Positions 35,447-45,789 of a stretch of 64,000 nucleotides of DNA are shown here, piece by piece. How positions within the stretch are numbered: position 1 is the first letter of the stretch; the number at the start of each line of letters is the position of its first letter. A program made the translations under genes and the position numbers. Below the pieces are notes generated by a model. That model saw only the letters and a program-made list of their open reading frames with translations, was not told the origin of the DNA and searched no databases. This DNA is from Podospora comata (Eukaryota > Ascomycota > Sordariomycetes > Sordariales > Podosporaceae): NCBI GenBank assembly GCA_017354895.1, contig CP071493.1:7006001-7070000 (forward strand), in the 5' to 3' direction.

Positions 35447-37566
35447 ATGGCAGGACTCGATCCCAGACGGTCTTCGAGGACACGCGCTACCCAGTCACAG
35501 TCACAAGTATCCTCATCGAGCTCCAGTGCCTCGGGGCGGCCGGAACGCAGCTCGAGGCAGTTCAACAAAGCTGGCTCTCCACAAAAATCGGCATCCGCTG
35601 GCTCGCTGTCCTCCGAACCACCGGAAGATACAATCACTGCCGACGATACATTCGCCACACGCCGTCGAACCCGTGGGCAGGGTGACGATCGGGACAGAGC
35701 TGGCGTCAAGGCCGAAGCAGCTGACATGACCAGCGCCGACGATGATATTCAAGAAGAGGACGAGGCCGTTCGCTGCGTGTGCGGCAACGAGGAGTACCCA
35801 GGGCCACCACCTCTGGAAGATGAACCTAGACATGGGGCCAAGGGGGCTGTGGACATTGACCCAATATTCTTAGCTTCTGTCACGGATGATGTTGCCGGGT
35901 TTTTCGTGCAGTGTGATGTTTGCAAAGTTTGGCAGCATGGCGGCTGCGTTGGAATCATGACCAATCCCGGTCCCGATGAGTACTTTTGCGAGCTCTGTCG
36001 CCGTGATCTTCACAAATTGTGGACAGCTTCCAACGGGTAAGTATGAATCTTTTCCGTACCGTTCTGTGATCGCGCTGGGACGCTGGGCTCAGCTGTGCTC
36101 AACAGCTGAGCGCAGACCCGAGATCATGTTTCACCAGCTTGCACCATCCCCGGGCGTTGGGAGGTCACAGACCATCACTCAATCAAGTTGCTGACATCGT
36201 GGCTCGCAGGAATACCTACTCTTTCTATCTTCCCTTGCGCCGACAGTCGAGGACCTCGTCGAGATCTGCGTCTCTGAACAAAGAAGGCACACGATCGCCC
36301 ACCAAGGAGAAGGAAACGCGAAGCGGACGAGCCACCTCGGCGAACCAAGCTTCGAAACGGCGGTCGACTATGAACAGCCGCGAGGCTGCTTATGACGAAG
36401 CGGAAGCTCTGAGAAGGGCCATTGAGGCCAGCAAAGAGGAAGCTCATCTCGAGCCCGAGGGCGTTCCTAGGCGGCCTAAGAGGGGGCGAAGCGACAGCGA
36501 GGAGTACGTGCCGTTGGCTGCGGTCAGTAGCATTGCTAACTTTGATCAAAGGAAGCAGGAGGGTGCCAAAAGGCAACGCACCAGCTCTCGATCAGTGTCT
36601 CCATCCGTCGACAAGACGGCCGACGAATCGGACGATCCCAAAGGTCCTAGTCGAAACGGGAACAAGTCAAAGCCGCGCGGCGGCGCACGCAATAACCGGA
36701 ACGAAAAGCTTTCCGAAAAGGAGGAAAAAGAAAGACAACGGCAAGAGGCCGCGAACAAGAGAAAGGGGAGGGCCGAACGTCGGCGAGCTGATGGTGCGGC
36801 GTCCACCAGTTTTGTGAAGGTGTCCGAGGCTCACACGGATGCAGATTCAGATCCTTCAGAAGAGCTGCCGTTGGCAACTCAGGCCGTAGTCAGCAAGGCG
36901 GTAGCACCAGTCACCGGAGACACGAGCACAAGCGAGACGGCCGCAGAGGCTGTTCAGCAGCCCTCCGCCCCAGAACAGCAGCAGCCTCCTCCAGCATCGC
37001 AACCGACCCCTGACTCGCCGCCCACGCCTGCCATATCACAGGCCAAGACGGACAAGAAAAAGTCGCACAAACGAAAAGGGCGCAACCAGTACACGCGCGA
37101 TGACGAAGCCTCGCCGGCACGGTCGGTTTCCCGAGATATCCAGAAAGACGAGCACCCCCCGGCAGGAAAGGGGCACCACCACGGAGACGGCGTCGGAAAG
37201 GCGGCACACTCTCGATCGCGAGGTGGGATGAACAGCAAAGTCACGATGAATGACATGAAGAGGAGGGCAGCGGCTTTGCTGGAATTTATCTCCAGAACAC
37301 AGGTGGAGCTTGCCGGAGAGACGGCAGAAGACGCAGCGAGGAATGACGTGGCAAAGGCGGCTATTGTCAATCCCACTAGCGCACCTGCGGTAACGAATGG
37401 CACCAACAGTATCACCACCGATGATTCGACCCAGAACACATCGACAACAGGGCCGACTTCGGCACTGGAGAGTCAAGAAAGGGAGTTCAAAGAGCTTGGA
37501 TGTGTTGAAATGATGGACAGCCTGACGAGGCGGTTGGTCAAATGGCAGCAAGAATATGCTGTATAG
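35447..37566 (+). CDS. CTI6: PHD-finger protein of the Rpd3L histone deacetylase complex (Cti6 type)
   Basis: Two exons, 35447-36036 and 36210-37566, encode 648 residues; the 173-bp intron has GTAAGT and CAG ends with a GCTGAC branch site and a CAG/GAATAC junction that completes a Gly codon. A PHD finger spans residues 110-184 with ligands Cys110, Cys112, Cys156, Cys159, His164, Cys167, Cys181 and Cys184; the CxC start and FFVQCDVCKVWQHGGCVG core are those of the Cti6/Set3 group that read H3K4 methylation. The rest is Arg/Ser/Lys-rich and disordered, with many nuclear-localisation-like clusters. A conserved helix near 545-570 (MNDMKRRAAALLEFISRTQ) and the end (MDSLTRRLVKWQQEYAV) are likely complex-binding parts. 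Family knowledge: Cti6 links the Rpd3L complex to chromatin and to Cyc8-Tup1 and SAGA. The ATG at 35447 is the first ATG in the frame. Confidence 0.88.
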
Positions 37567-38271
37567 TTCTATGGGAGGCTGGAAGAAAAGGCTTTACTCA
37601 GGGGGGGCATATCATTATCTCTTTTGTATTTTGCATTGGCGGCGTTGGCTGGAGGGTTTGTTTTGTTTGGGTCAGGGGGGTGGGTAATCTTTCATTGGCA
37701 TATTTTGGCACTGGTACCGGGCGTAGGCACCACGAGCACAGAAACCAGTCACTGATGGCGCGGGGAAACTTTTTGGTCATCTTTACATTCTCGAAAAGCA
37801 GAGCTTTGCTGTTCTCATTTGTTTTCTCTGCTCAACTACTTCGGTGGGACACTTTAGCAATACCCCTTGCTGCGGACATCTTGGATTCTTTGAGGGAGGT
37901 CGGCTGGGTGGGTTTTTTTGGGTTTTGGGAAAGGATTGTGTATCTAGGGTGGTGGTTCATAGTGTACAAAAGAAGTTTCGAGGAAGAATTGATATCCATC
38001 ATCGAACATGTGTTGAGCAGTAGTCTGTAAATATGACTGTATCCGTGCATTGACCCCGTTACGTGCTCCATCGACATCGAAAATCGAAGGGCTTGGCATC
38101 TCATGGACCTCTCTCATCAACTGCATGTAAATCCCAACGATACCAACTCGCAGCCATTCTGCACATAGTAAGTGTTGTTTTGAGGACTCCAGCTGTCGAT
38201 CTTGAGAGACCAGTCAACTCACACAACAACAGGTCTTTCTTTTCCTTCATTATCGACTCAGCCCTCTCACC
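37567..38271. other. Gap between the Cti6-type and Mtg1 genes
   Basis: Same-strand spacing of 705 bp: the first gene's 3' untranslated region, rich in TTTT and GGGT tracts, then the Mtg1 promoter with CA-rich sequence close to the start. No other gene is seen. Confidence 0.4.
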
Positions 38272-38551
38272 ATGCCCCGGATAAGTCCCCGGGCCGCCGT
38301 GAGGGCAGCCTCCAAGGCGACCTCTGAGCTATCTCAGTCCACACCCAACCCCATAACCCCAATATCAACCATGATCAACCAGCGGGCCATCCCCTCCGAT
38401 GCCAGCGAAGAGCTCGCGGCATTCAGATCAAAAGCTCCAAAGCCAAAACCAGAACAACCCCGACCAGTCTCAACCCGTTACCCTCATCAAAAACCACATC
38501 GTGGTCATGGACCCGCTTCACAACAACCTTCACAACAGCAACAACCTTCGC

Positions 38552-38583
<32 letters not shown>

Positions 38584-39759
38584 GCACGACCAGAGAAGGA
38601 ACCCATCCCCATCGATTTTACGGGCTTTGTTCCTAGGGATAAATTCGAAATCTCCACCTCGCTCCCCCGATCCTACTTTCTGGGCCATCACAGCGCCGCC
38701 CTCAACAAAATGCGCCAGTCCCTCTCCAACGTTGGCCTCATCCTCGAGCTTCGAGACTTCCGGGTCCCAATCTCCTCTTGGAACCCGGTATTGGAAGAAT
38801 CGCTATCCTCCACCTCCGCCGGTGTCCCGAGATCACGGATTATCGTCTATACCAAACGGGACCTCGCCCCCCCAGCGCAAATGACTTCCCACGGGCGACC
38901 GGTGCCGGGCACGCAACCACCGGGGAATGTCGTTCGGGTTTTGAGGACCTCTCACAGGCCGCCGAGGGTGAATAATGTAAAGGACATCATTTTCTTGGGT
39001 ATGGGGCCTCATGGAACGTCTTTGCAGCCGTTGCTGGACGGGATAAGGGATGTCGCACGGGAGATGGACTCCCTCACTGGGCTGAGGGTGATGGTGGTGG
39101 GGATGCCGAATGCGGGCAAGTCCACCCTGCTGAACAGACTCAGGAGTCACAGTCTACATTTGGGCAAGGCGGCCAAGACGGGGGCGCAACCTGGCGTGAC
39201 GAGAAAGTTGGGAACGCCGGTTAGGATTCTTCCCGGGGAGGACTCGGGCGATCCGGAGAGCATGGGGCTGGGGGAGGGGGTTTTCATCGTCGACACGCCG
39301 GGTGTGTTTGTGCCGTACGTTTCTGAGCCGGAGGCCATGTTGAAGCTGGCGCTGGTGGGGTGTGTAAAGGACGGGATCATTCCTGCTGTTACTGTGGCTG
39401 ACTACCTCTTGTATCGGTTAAACCTGGTCAGGGAGACGACATACCTACAAAGGTTTGGGATGGGGAGGCCGACGAATGATGTACATCAGTTTTTAAGGGC
39501 GGCGGCAAGACGGACGGGGAAGTTGAGGAAGGGAGGAGATGAGAGCGTGGAACATGCGGCCGACTGGGTTATTCAGGAGTGGAGGAAGGGGAATCTGGGG
39601 AGGTTGTTGCTTGACGAGGTGACTCCCAAGAAACTGGAGGAGGCGATGGAGCTGGCGAGGGAGCCGAGTCTGAGTATGAACCAGGCGAGGAAGAGGGAGA
39701 AGGTGGCGAGGAAGGAGAGGAATGAGGCTAAGAGGGCTGGGGGTGGGGAGAGTGCTTGA
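38272..39759 (+). CDS. MTG1: Mitochondrial ribosome-assembly GTPase Mtg1 (YlqF/RbgA family)
   Basis: A single exon of 495 residues. The G motifs are in circularly permuted order, the mark of the YlqF/RbgA/Mtg1 family: G4 (TKRD, residues 194-197) comes first, then G1 (GMPNAGKST, 277-285), G2 (GVTR near 308) and G3 (DTPG, 341-344). The family acts in assembly of the large mitochondrial ribosomal subunit, loosely bound to the inner membrane facing the matrix. The first about 90 residues are basic, with RAAVRAASKATSEL suitable as a targeting helix, and contain a CAA-encoded polyQ run. The C-terminal region has the family's helical anticodon-like domain and ends in a Lys/Arg/Glu-rich helix. It is convergent with the Sls1-type gene, 277 bp away. 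The CAA run is a repeat likely to vary in length. Confidence 0.93.
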
Positions 39760-40036
39760 GGGGTGTGTAGAACGATGAGTTATTGTACGTTTTTGTATAC
39801 TAAATGATTGGGTTTCCAATGCGGGAACATGCAAAACGATTCTTCGCGTGAAAAGATAATGTCCAAAAGTGACGTTCCCATATGCAGTTTATCTATGCCT
39901 CTCTCTATATGCAGCCCACCATATGATCTATCATACACACCACCGTTCCTCGTCACTTTCTTTGTACATTGACCCTCAGTAGAGAGATGCAGTTGCTTTT
40001 ATACACATAACAGATTTCCTTCCATCACCCCACTCC

Positions 40037-43000
40037 TTATTTTTCCCCGGCCCCCACCCAGTCCCCAAACCACTTCACCCCCTCCTTCTTCACCTCCCCA
40101 TCCTCCCCAACCAGCGCCTCTCCCCTCGCAAACTTCCCCACCGCCTCGAGATACTCCCTTGTCAACTCTTCCACGCTCTTCTCCTTGACCTCCGGCTTCT
40201 CAGCCGGCTCAGCCATAACCAGAGCCCCATCGATGGCCTCCACCAAATCAGCCCCCTCCCCAATCTCCCCCATGACCTCCTCCGCTGCCAGGAACCTTTC
40301 ATCCTCCTGCTCGGCTACCCCCTCTTCCACAACCCCCTCCTTGGCAGCCTCAACAGGCACCGCATCCAACGCAACCTCACTCCTCACCCCCCTCCTAAAC
40401 CCCCCGCTAACATGCGTATACCTCATCCTAAAACCCCCCCACTCACTCATGATCATCCGATGGATCTCCAGTCCCGCAAACATGTAATCCATCTCCACCT
40501 CCCCTTCCTCCCCTTCCTCCCCTTCCTTCCCAGCAAACAATCTCCTCGGCAACCTCAACCCATCCAAACTCGCCGGTGTCGCCAGCTTCTCCTCCCACGG
40601 CTTAAGCGTGCTGTCCCTGAGGAACTCAAACATCGGCTCGGCGTGCTCCTTGATCCCTGTCCCCGGGAGATCATAGTACTTTGTCTGATGAAGCCTCACG
40701 TCAGAGGGTGATTCGGGGAGGGGGAGGTCGGCGTCGTGGTCGTTGATCACCGCGCGGAGGTCCTTGAGTTCTTTGATCTCGCGGTGGTCCGACTCGATGC
40801 GGACTTCCAAGTTGGGGGCCGAAGAGATGAGGGATGGGTCGGTGTCAGGGGCGGGGATGAACCGGAGGACTGTGATCATGTGCCAGAGCCCGGGGTTTTT
40901 GAGGTTGGATTCTAGAGACAGGAAACGGACACAGGGCAGGACAGGGGCGAATGTTCGAGGGAGATCGGGGGCCGGAGGGGTGGTGGTTGAGGGGGAGACG
41001 GAGGAGAAGAGGACATGGCCAAAAACGGCGGTGGTGTCGGTTTTGGGGTGGAAGGACCAGCCGGGGGAGTAGTCGGCTTTGTTGACGGGGAGGGCTTCGG
41101 TGCGGTCTTTGAATTCGACGGGGTGGGTGACGATGGAGGTGGGGATTGGGTTTTTGGTGGATGAGGTTGTTGTCGTTTGGTCGGGGGGGGAAACATCCTC
41201 ATCGTTGGTTGCTCGTGTTGATTTTGGTGGGACCTTGTTCGTGGCGGCTGTCCATCTGGCCCAAGACTTGCTGCGCTCGTGCCAGGGGAGCTTGGGACCG
41301 CAGTCCACCTCGGGAACAAAGCGAGCCTTGGAGGAAGCCTCGGGGGTTTCAACCAGAGACCGAGAAGCACGAGGGTCCTCACGGTAGGCGTAGCTCAACA
41401 GACGGAGCACCTGCTCGCCGTGGTTTTCGGTGACTGCGTCTCGTCCAGGCAGCTGAATCCAGGTGACGAGAATCTTGTCGCCGGACGGGCTACGACGAAT
41501 AATGCTGTTTGTCATGGTTTCGACCTGATTCAAAACCGCCGGCTCGATCGCCAGAGGCCCTGGGGTGATGAAGCTGGCGTTGAACTGAACTGTTTTCATG
41601 TGGGACAGCAGCTGGTTGAGACGGTCGAGAATCAAGTCAGCAGTGTGTTTGGGTGCGGTGATCGAAAGGTATTGCGAGCTGGGGAACATCTCGATCTGCT
41701 TTCCGTTTTTCAACAGGGTGCGCGAGATATCTCTTAACCACCTCTTGCCACCAAGGGTCAGTATGTCAAACTCGGCCTTTCGCAGCTTCACATCCAAGTA
41801 GCCTTGTCCCTCGAGAACACTGCTGCACGACAGATCCCAGCACATGCGCATCAAACGCACCACCAGCTTCTCTTTGGGAGGAGCCCCTTGGGAAACGTAA
41901 CCCCAAAGCTTTCCATCCAGATCTGGCGGGGTGTTTTCAGCGGCCGCAACCCATGGGCGGATCTCCAAAATCCAGGGAGGGACTGTCGTGTTGGCATCTC
42001 CCGGATCTTTGAATTGGCGGGCCGAGTTCCACGTCTCAACATATGCGTTGAGTTGGGGAACCGTGAAACCTTGCATGAGAGTATCCTTGAGCGTGACAAA
42101 TTCCTCCTCGCTCAGCACCCGCTCGTCTGCCGGTCGCAGCTCGTGAATGTTGAGCAGTATTTCCTCCGAGGTGAGACTACCAGCGCCCCCTTCAAGCAGA
42201 TTCTGCAACATAGCCGAAGTCTGCCCCAGCTCTAGATCTTCGCCTCCCGTGGTGAGTTTTTCCAGTCGCCTAAGGGGCTTTTTTCGAAGCACGATTGCAG
42301 TCGCTGGCTTGCCCAGCATATCCAACCCCAGGTTCTCCCTTTCAGCTTCGACAAGTTGCCCCTTGGACTTCCAGCTTTTCGAGTCTTTCGAATCTTTGAA
42401 TTGAGGAAAGGGCCAGTACATGCTCTTGTTTGCGGCATGTTCGCCCGATCTTCTGGATCTGTCCCTCCGCGCGGGTGGGTGCTCGCTCCATGCGGCTGGG
42501 TTCTCTGGACTTTCGAAACCGCCATCACTTTGGTCTTCTACCAGGCCCTCACTCCAAAGCCGTTGGCCATACTCCTCGATTTCCCGCGCAATATCCTGCT
42601 GGATTTCCTGCTGGATTTCCTGCTGGATTTCCTCTCCGCTAGCCTCTGGGCTTCTCTTTTGTTCCTCCTCGGCAGCTTCCAGTTCCCATGGGGCTGGCTC
42701 GAGGATCCTCTGAATTTTTTTCCTCTTCTTGACTTCTGTCACCTCGACTTCGAAGAAATTTTCCGTCGTGATCTCGGGTTCGTCTTCATAGTTCGGTTTC
42801 GACCCGGACGAAGAACCAGCAGCGTAGCATCGTGAATGCGATCGTTGACGCGAAAGCGGCAAAACGGTATGCCTGGACAGCGCGGGGAGCGAAGAAACAG
42901 GTCGACTTCCAAAGTATCTCGACGATCGGTTTGCGACTCTTGCGCCGGTGCCCGAAGCTGACAGAAAACCTGAACCTGCAGCGCCAGCCAACTGGAGCCG

Positions 43001-43051
43001 GCACCTCAAGCAAACAAAGCTGGCGCTGCCAGTCACCTGTCGCCTGAGCAT
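40037..43051 (-). CDS. SLS1: Sls1-type mitochondrial inner-membrane-bound regulator
   Basis: One exon of 1004 residues from the ATG at 43051. The leader (MLRRQVTGSASFVCLRCRL, then RSSRYFGS and SRQRSHSRCYAAG) is typical of mitochondrial import. The next 150 residues are acidic and contain a Gln-Gln-Glu-Ile repeat. From about residue 240 the sequence follows the Sls1 family, with the AIVLRKKPLRRLEKL and AFDILTLGGKRWLRDI-like segments (here AEFDILTLGGKRWLRD near residue 430), described as KH-like. No catalytic motif exists. Family knowledge: yeast Sls1 is an inner-membrane protein that couples mitochondrial transcription to translation through the RNA polymerase. It is longer than the yeast protein (643 residues), mainly through the acidic N-terminal region and a long C-terminus. 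The promoter is shared with Nse3. Confidence 0.78.
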   Translation of the reverse strand: MLRRQVTGSASFVCLRCRLQLAGAAGSGFLSASGTGARVANRSSRYFGSRPVSSLPALSRHTVLPLSRQRSHSRCYAAGSSSGSKPNYEDEPEITTENFFEVEVTEVKKRKKIQRILEPAPWELEAAEEEQKRSPEASGEEIQQEIQQEIQQDIAREIEEYGQRLWSEGLVEDQSDGGFESPENPAAWSEHPPARRDRSRRSGEHAANKSMYWPFPQFKDSKDSKSWKSKGQLVEAERENLGLDMLGKPATAIVLRKKPLRRLEKLTTGGEDLELGQTSAMLQNLLEGGAGSLTSEEILLNIHELRPADERVLSEEEFVTLKDTLMQGFTVPQLNAYVETWNSARQFKDPGDANTTVPPWILEIRPWVAAAENTPPDLDGKLWGYVSQGAPPKEKLVVRLMRMCWDLSCSSVLEGQGYLDVKLRKAEFDILTLGGKRWLRDISRTLLKNGKQIEMFPSSQYLSITAPKHTADLILDRLNQLLSHMKTVQFNASFITPGPLAIEPAVLNQVETMTNSIIRRSPSGDKILVTWIQLPGRDAVTENHGEQVLRLLSYAYREDPRASRSLVETPEASSKARFVPEVDCGPKLPWHERSKSWARWTAATNKVPPKSTRATNDEDVSPPDQTTTTSSTKNPIPTSIVTHPVEFKDRTEALPVNKADYSPGWSFHPKTDTTAVFGHVLFSSVSPSTTTPPAPDLPRTFAPVLPCVRFLSLESNLKNPGLWHMITVLRFIPAPDTDPSLISSAPNLEVRIESDHREIKELKDLRAVINDHDADLPLPESPSDVRLHQTKYYDLPGTGIKEHAEPMFEFLRDSTLKPWEEKLATPASLDGLRLPRRLFAGKEGEEGEEGEVEMDYMFAGLEIHRMIMSEWGGFRMRYTHVSGGFRRGVRSEVALDAVPVEAAKEGVVEEGVAEQEDERFLAAEEVMGEIGEGADLVEAIDGALVMAEPAEKPEVKEKSVEELTREYLEAVGKFARGEALVGEDGEVKKEGVKWFGDWVGAGEK
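42596..42640 (-). repeat. 12-bp coding repeat in the Sls1-type gene
   Basis: About three identical 12-bp units, CCTGCTGGATTT on the plus strand, with a diverged flanking copy. They encode the Gln-Gln-Glu-Ile repeat in the acidic N-terminal region and preserve the frame if copies are gained or lost. Confidence 0.9.
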
Positions 43052-43287
43052 TTGATTTGGTGTTTTCCCTTTTGCTTGAACTTCAAACCCAATGAAAGAA
43101 ATATCACCGCCAAGAGTCCGTTTCGTTTGCCGTATGTCGAAAAAATTCAAGATGTCGCTTTCACCAAGCCCAGTCGCAACTTCTGCGACGACGAGCACCT
43201 TGCAGATTGAATATTTTAGGTGGGTCCTTCACAACGTCCCCCAACCCACTTTCCAACTTCCCGGCAGGCAAAAAACCAAAAACCCCC

Positions 43288-43320
<33 letters not shown>

Positions 43321-43554
43321 CATGGGGTCACGTCACGTAACAGCTGGCGTTTGACGCGCCAAGAATCAATTAAACTATGTTGGACGCGTTTTCCTTTTCC
43401 CCCCACCATTTCATTTCATCAACCCCAGAGTCACTGTCTGACATCATCGTCGATACGAACACCCTCTTTGTTAGCCGCCATCAAACCAACCGACAGTCTC
43501 ATGTATGCCAGTTCCACCGCCCTTCGATGCTGGGACGAGTATATGCTTGAGAGA
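43052..43554. promoter_or_regulatory. Divergent promoter region of SLS1 and NSE3
   Basis: A 503-bp interval between two divergent start codons. It contains an uninterrupted run of 29 adenines at 43288-43316, with CA- and AC-rich sequence beside it. Such poly(dA) tracts commonly keep promoters free of nucleosomes. No other motif could be supported. Confidence 0.55.
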
Positions 43555-44629
43555 ATGCCCAGACTCCAGCAGAGCCGCCGCCAACGGCCGGTCGATGAGG
43601 ATGAAGATGTCGACATGCATGAGCCACAAGATGATCAATACGCCTCAGATGGTGCTGCCGATGAAACGATGAATGGCCCTCCAAACGAGGAGCTCAGCCA
43701 GTTGATAAAAGGATTGGTCCGGTATGCCATCGCATGTGATTTCTCACGGACCCCCATTCGGAGAGACGCCATTAGGGAGAAAGGTTTGTGTCCTTTTTTT
43801 TCTTTTTTTTTTCTTTCTCCCCCTCTCATGATACCATATATACTAACCCCCTCCCTCCTTAGTTCTCGGTACAAATGGCCGGCAGTTCAAAACAGCATTT
43901 GCCGGAGCTCAGAAACAGCTCCGAGCAGTTTTTGGCATGGAAATGGTGGAGCTTCCAGCTAGGGATAAGAATCTCATGACCACCGAGCAGAAGCGGAAAG
44001 CCGCCAAAAGCCAGTCCCTAAAGGAAGCCACATCGAATGCCTACATTCTTACCAACATCCTGCCAGAAGAGCTTCGAACCCCCGCTCTCACCCGGCCCTC
44101 AAAGGTCGTGTCCGCCGAAGGTGAAGCAGGGTACACGGCCCTGTACACCACGATCATCTCGCTCATCACCATCTCGGGAGGCGAGCTCAGTGATACCCGC
44201 CTCAGGAGGCATCTGGCCCGGCTCAACGCCGCCGAATATATGCCCAGCATGAACCCAAACGACCCTGCTAACCCCACGGAGAAGACCGACGTTGTGCTAC
44301 AGAGGATGATCAAACATGGGTATCTGGTCAGGATGGTGAATAACAGGGGCAACGGCGACGACGACTCTACTACGTGGCATGTTGGACCAAGAGGGAAGGC
44401 AGAGGTGCCCAAGGAGTCAATTGCGGGCTTTGTCAGGACCATCTACGGTGGCTCGGACCCAGAGTTGGAGTCAAAGATTCAGATTAGCTTAAAGGGCGTC
44501 AAGGAGAGGAAACCGGAGATACGTGAGCAGGAGCAGGAGCAGGGACTGGGTGATGAAGATGAGGTCCAGGAGGATGAGGAGATACAAGAGGCCGGACCGA
44601 GTAATGGGCAGAGAAGGAGGCATGCGTAA
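43555..44629 (+). CDS. NSE3: Nse3, MAGE-domain subunit of the Smc5/6 complex
   Basis: Two exons, 43555-43783 and 43863-44629, encode 331 residues. The 79-bp intron has a GTTTGT donor, a textbook TACTAAC branch site and a TTAG acceptor, and joins REK to VLGTNGRQFK in frame. Residues about 45-265 match the MAGE homology domain: a winged-helix pair with KGLVRYAIACDFSRTPIRRDAIREKVLG, FGMEMVELP, AYILTNILPEELRTP, GYTALYTTIISLITISGGELSD and the second helical wing with LQRMIKHGYLVRM. The C-terminus is acidic. Family knowledge: Nse3 with Nse1 and Nse4 bridges the Smc5/6 heads and binds DNA in recombination repair. An in-frame ATG 18 codons upstream exists; the later ATG fits better the short N-terminus typical of fungal Nse3. 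Confidence 0.88.
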
Positions 44630-44965
44630 CAAGGGAGGGACGCGCATACCATGGGATCAAGGTGTTTTGGCGTCTAAAGGGGTATCATTGTGGAATTCGT
44701 CCTATGGGTATTTGCGATCGTCTGGGATTGGCCAGGAGGCCGTACTGTGATCACTTGCAGCGATGATGCTGGGAACTGCCAGGGGCGAGCATCCTCCCAG
44801 GTGTTGCATCAGCCACCATGAGTGTGTTGGAAAAGAGATGGGCTACTTTGGCTGGCCTGATTGATCACCCCCAACTTGCCCGTTCCTGTGGTGTTGACTC
44901 CGTCGCCATGTCGTGCAAATGTGCAAATGTGCAAATGCGATATGAGAGATGCTGCCATCCCTCAT
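44630..44965. other. Convergent gap between NSE3 and SF3B5
   Basis: A 336-bp interval carrying the two 3' untranslated regions; a GTGCAAAT-type direct repeat (three copies of about 8 bp, near 44915-44937) is the only feature. Confidence 0.4.
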
Positions 44966-45373
44966 TCAGCTTTGTTGTCCACCCATGATCGTATCCTCTT
45001 CTCTCGCTGGTGGTGGTCCGGCGGGCTGTATCATTTTCTGTTTTTAGACATGTCAGCACATGCTCTGCTTTTTCAGTGCAACAGGATACTGACTCTGATC
45101 ATCTCGGCGCGCACTTTGGTAACAGGCTCATTCGATGCCAGCGCAATATATGACAGGAGGGGTGGGTGGCCGACGATGCTGGAGTAGGTGTCGCGGTTGA
45201 TGTTTGTCTTCCACTCCCAACTCGTTGTGTCTGGGTGCCCGGTGCCGATGTACTTGGCCTGCAGCCGCTCGAGCTCTTGTTGGGTGCGAAGTTTGTCGGC
45301 CTAGCGTGAAGCGATGTTTTGTTAGCGGCTGCATCTTGAGGGACTTGATATTTTGGGGCCTGAAACTTGCCAT
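44966..45373 (-). CDS. SF3B5: Splicing factor 3B subunit 5 (SF3b10/Ysf3)
   Basis: Three exons on the minus strand: 45373-45371 (only the ATG), 45300-45094 and 45037-44966, giving 93 residues. The middle exon encodes ADKLRTQQELERLQAKYIGTG, the SF3B5 hallmark, then TSWEWKTNINRDTYSS and GHPPLLSYIALASNEP. The last exon supplies KMIQPAGPPPAREED, again family-specific, replacing a read-through end that would stop at once. Intron 1 (70 bp) starts GCAAGT and ends CTAG with a GCTAAC branch site, so it is a GC-AG intron; an in-frame TAG sits just before the middle exon, so splicing is required. Intron 2 (56 bp) is GTCAGT...ACAG with a GCTGAC branch site. Family knowledge: the protein sits in the SF3b complex of U2 snRNP and stabilises SF3B1. 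Compared with about 86 residues in human, length is normal. Confidence 0.88.
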
Positions 45374-45789
45374 ATTTGCGCACTTGTTGTGGTGTTGCTG
45401 CTTTGCTGGATGACTTCGAGTTATGAATATTTGCGCAAAAGAAAGACACGGAATGCGCTGCGCTTGAGCCGCTGTGACCTTTGCGCAGCGCGCCTGCCAA
45501 GACGAGCCAAGTGCTGGAATGCGCAGGGGCAGGTCCCACGGCAGGCTTGGCATTTCAAGCTCGGTGTGGGGCTTGCTCTCTGCAGGACCCATCTTACCTC
45601 AAGGTCCCTTTGAGGAAGCACTCTCACCTTCAACACACCCATACCAAGCGCATCATTCTGTCTCAGTCAATCAATTACACACCATCAGTGTTACACGTAC
45701 ACATCCATCAAGAGGGATCGTCCGAACTATCGAATCATTACCACGTCTCGTCGGCATTGGGGTTCCCAACCCCCCTTCTTTACTGCACC
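45374..45789. promoter_or_regulatory. Divergent promoter region of SF3B5 and the zinc-cluster gene
   Basis: A 416-bp interval between two divergent starts, with a CA-rich stretch near the right-hand start codon. Both upstream open frames in it are short and unsupported. No binding motif is claimed. Confidence 0.45.
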
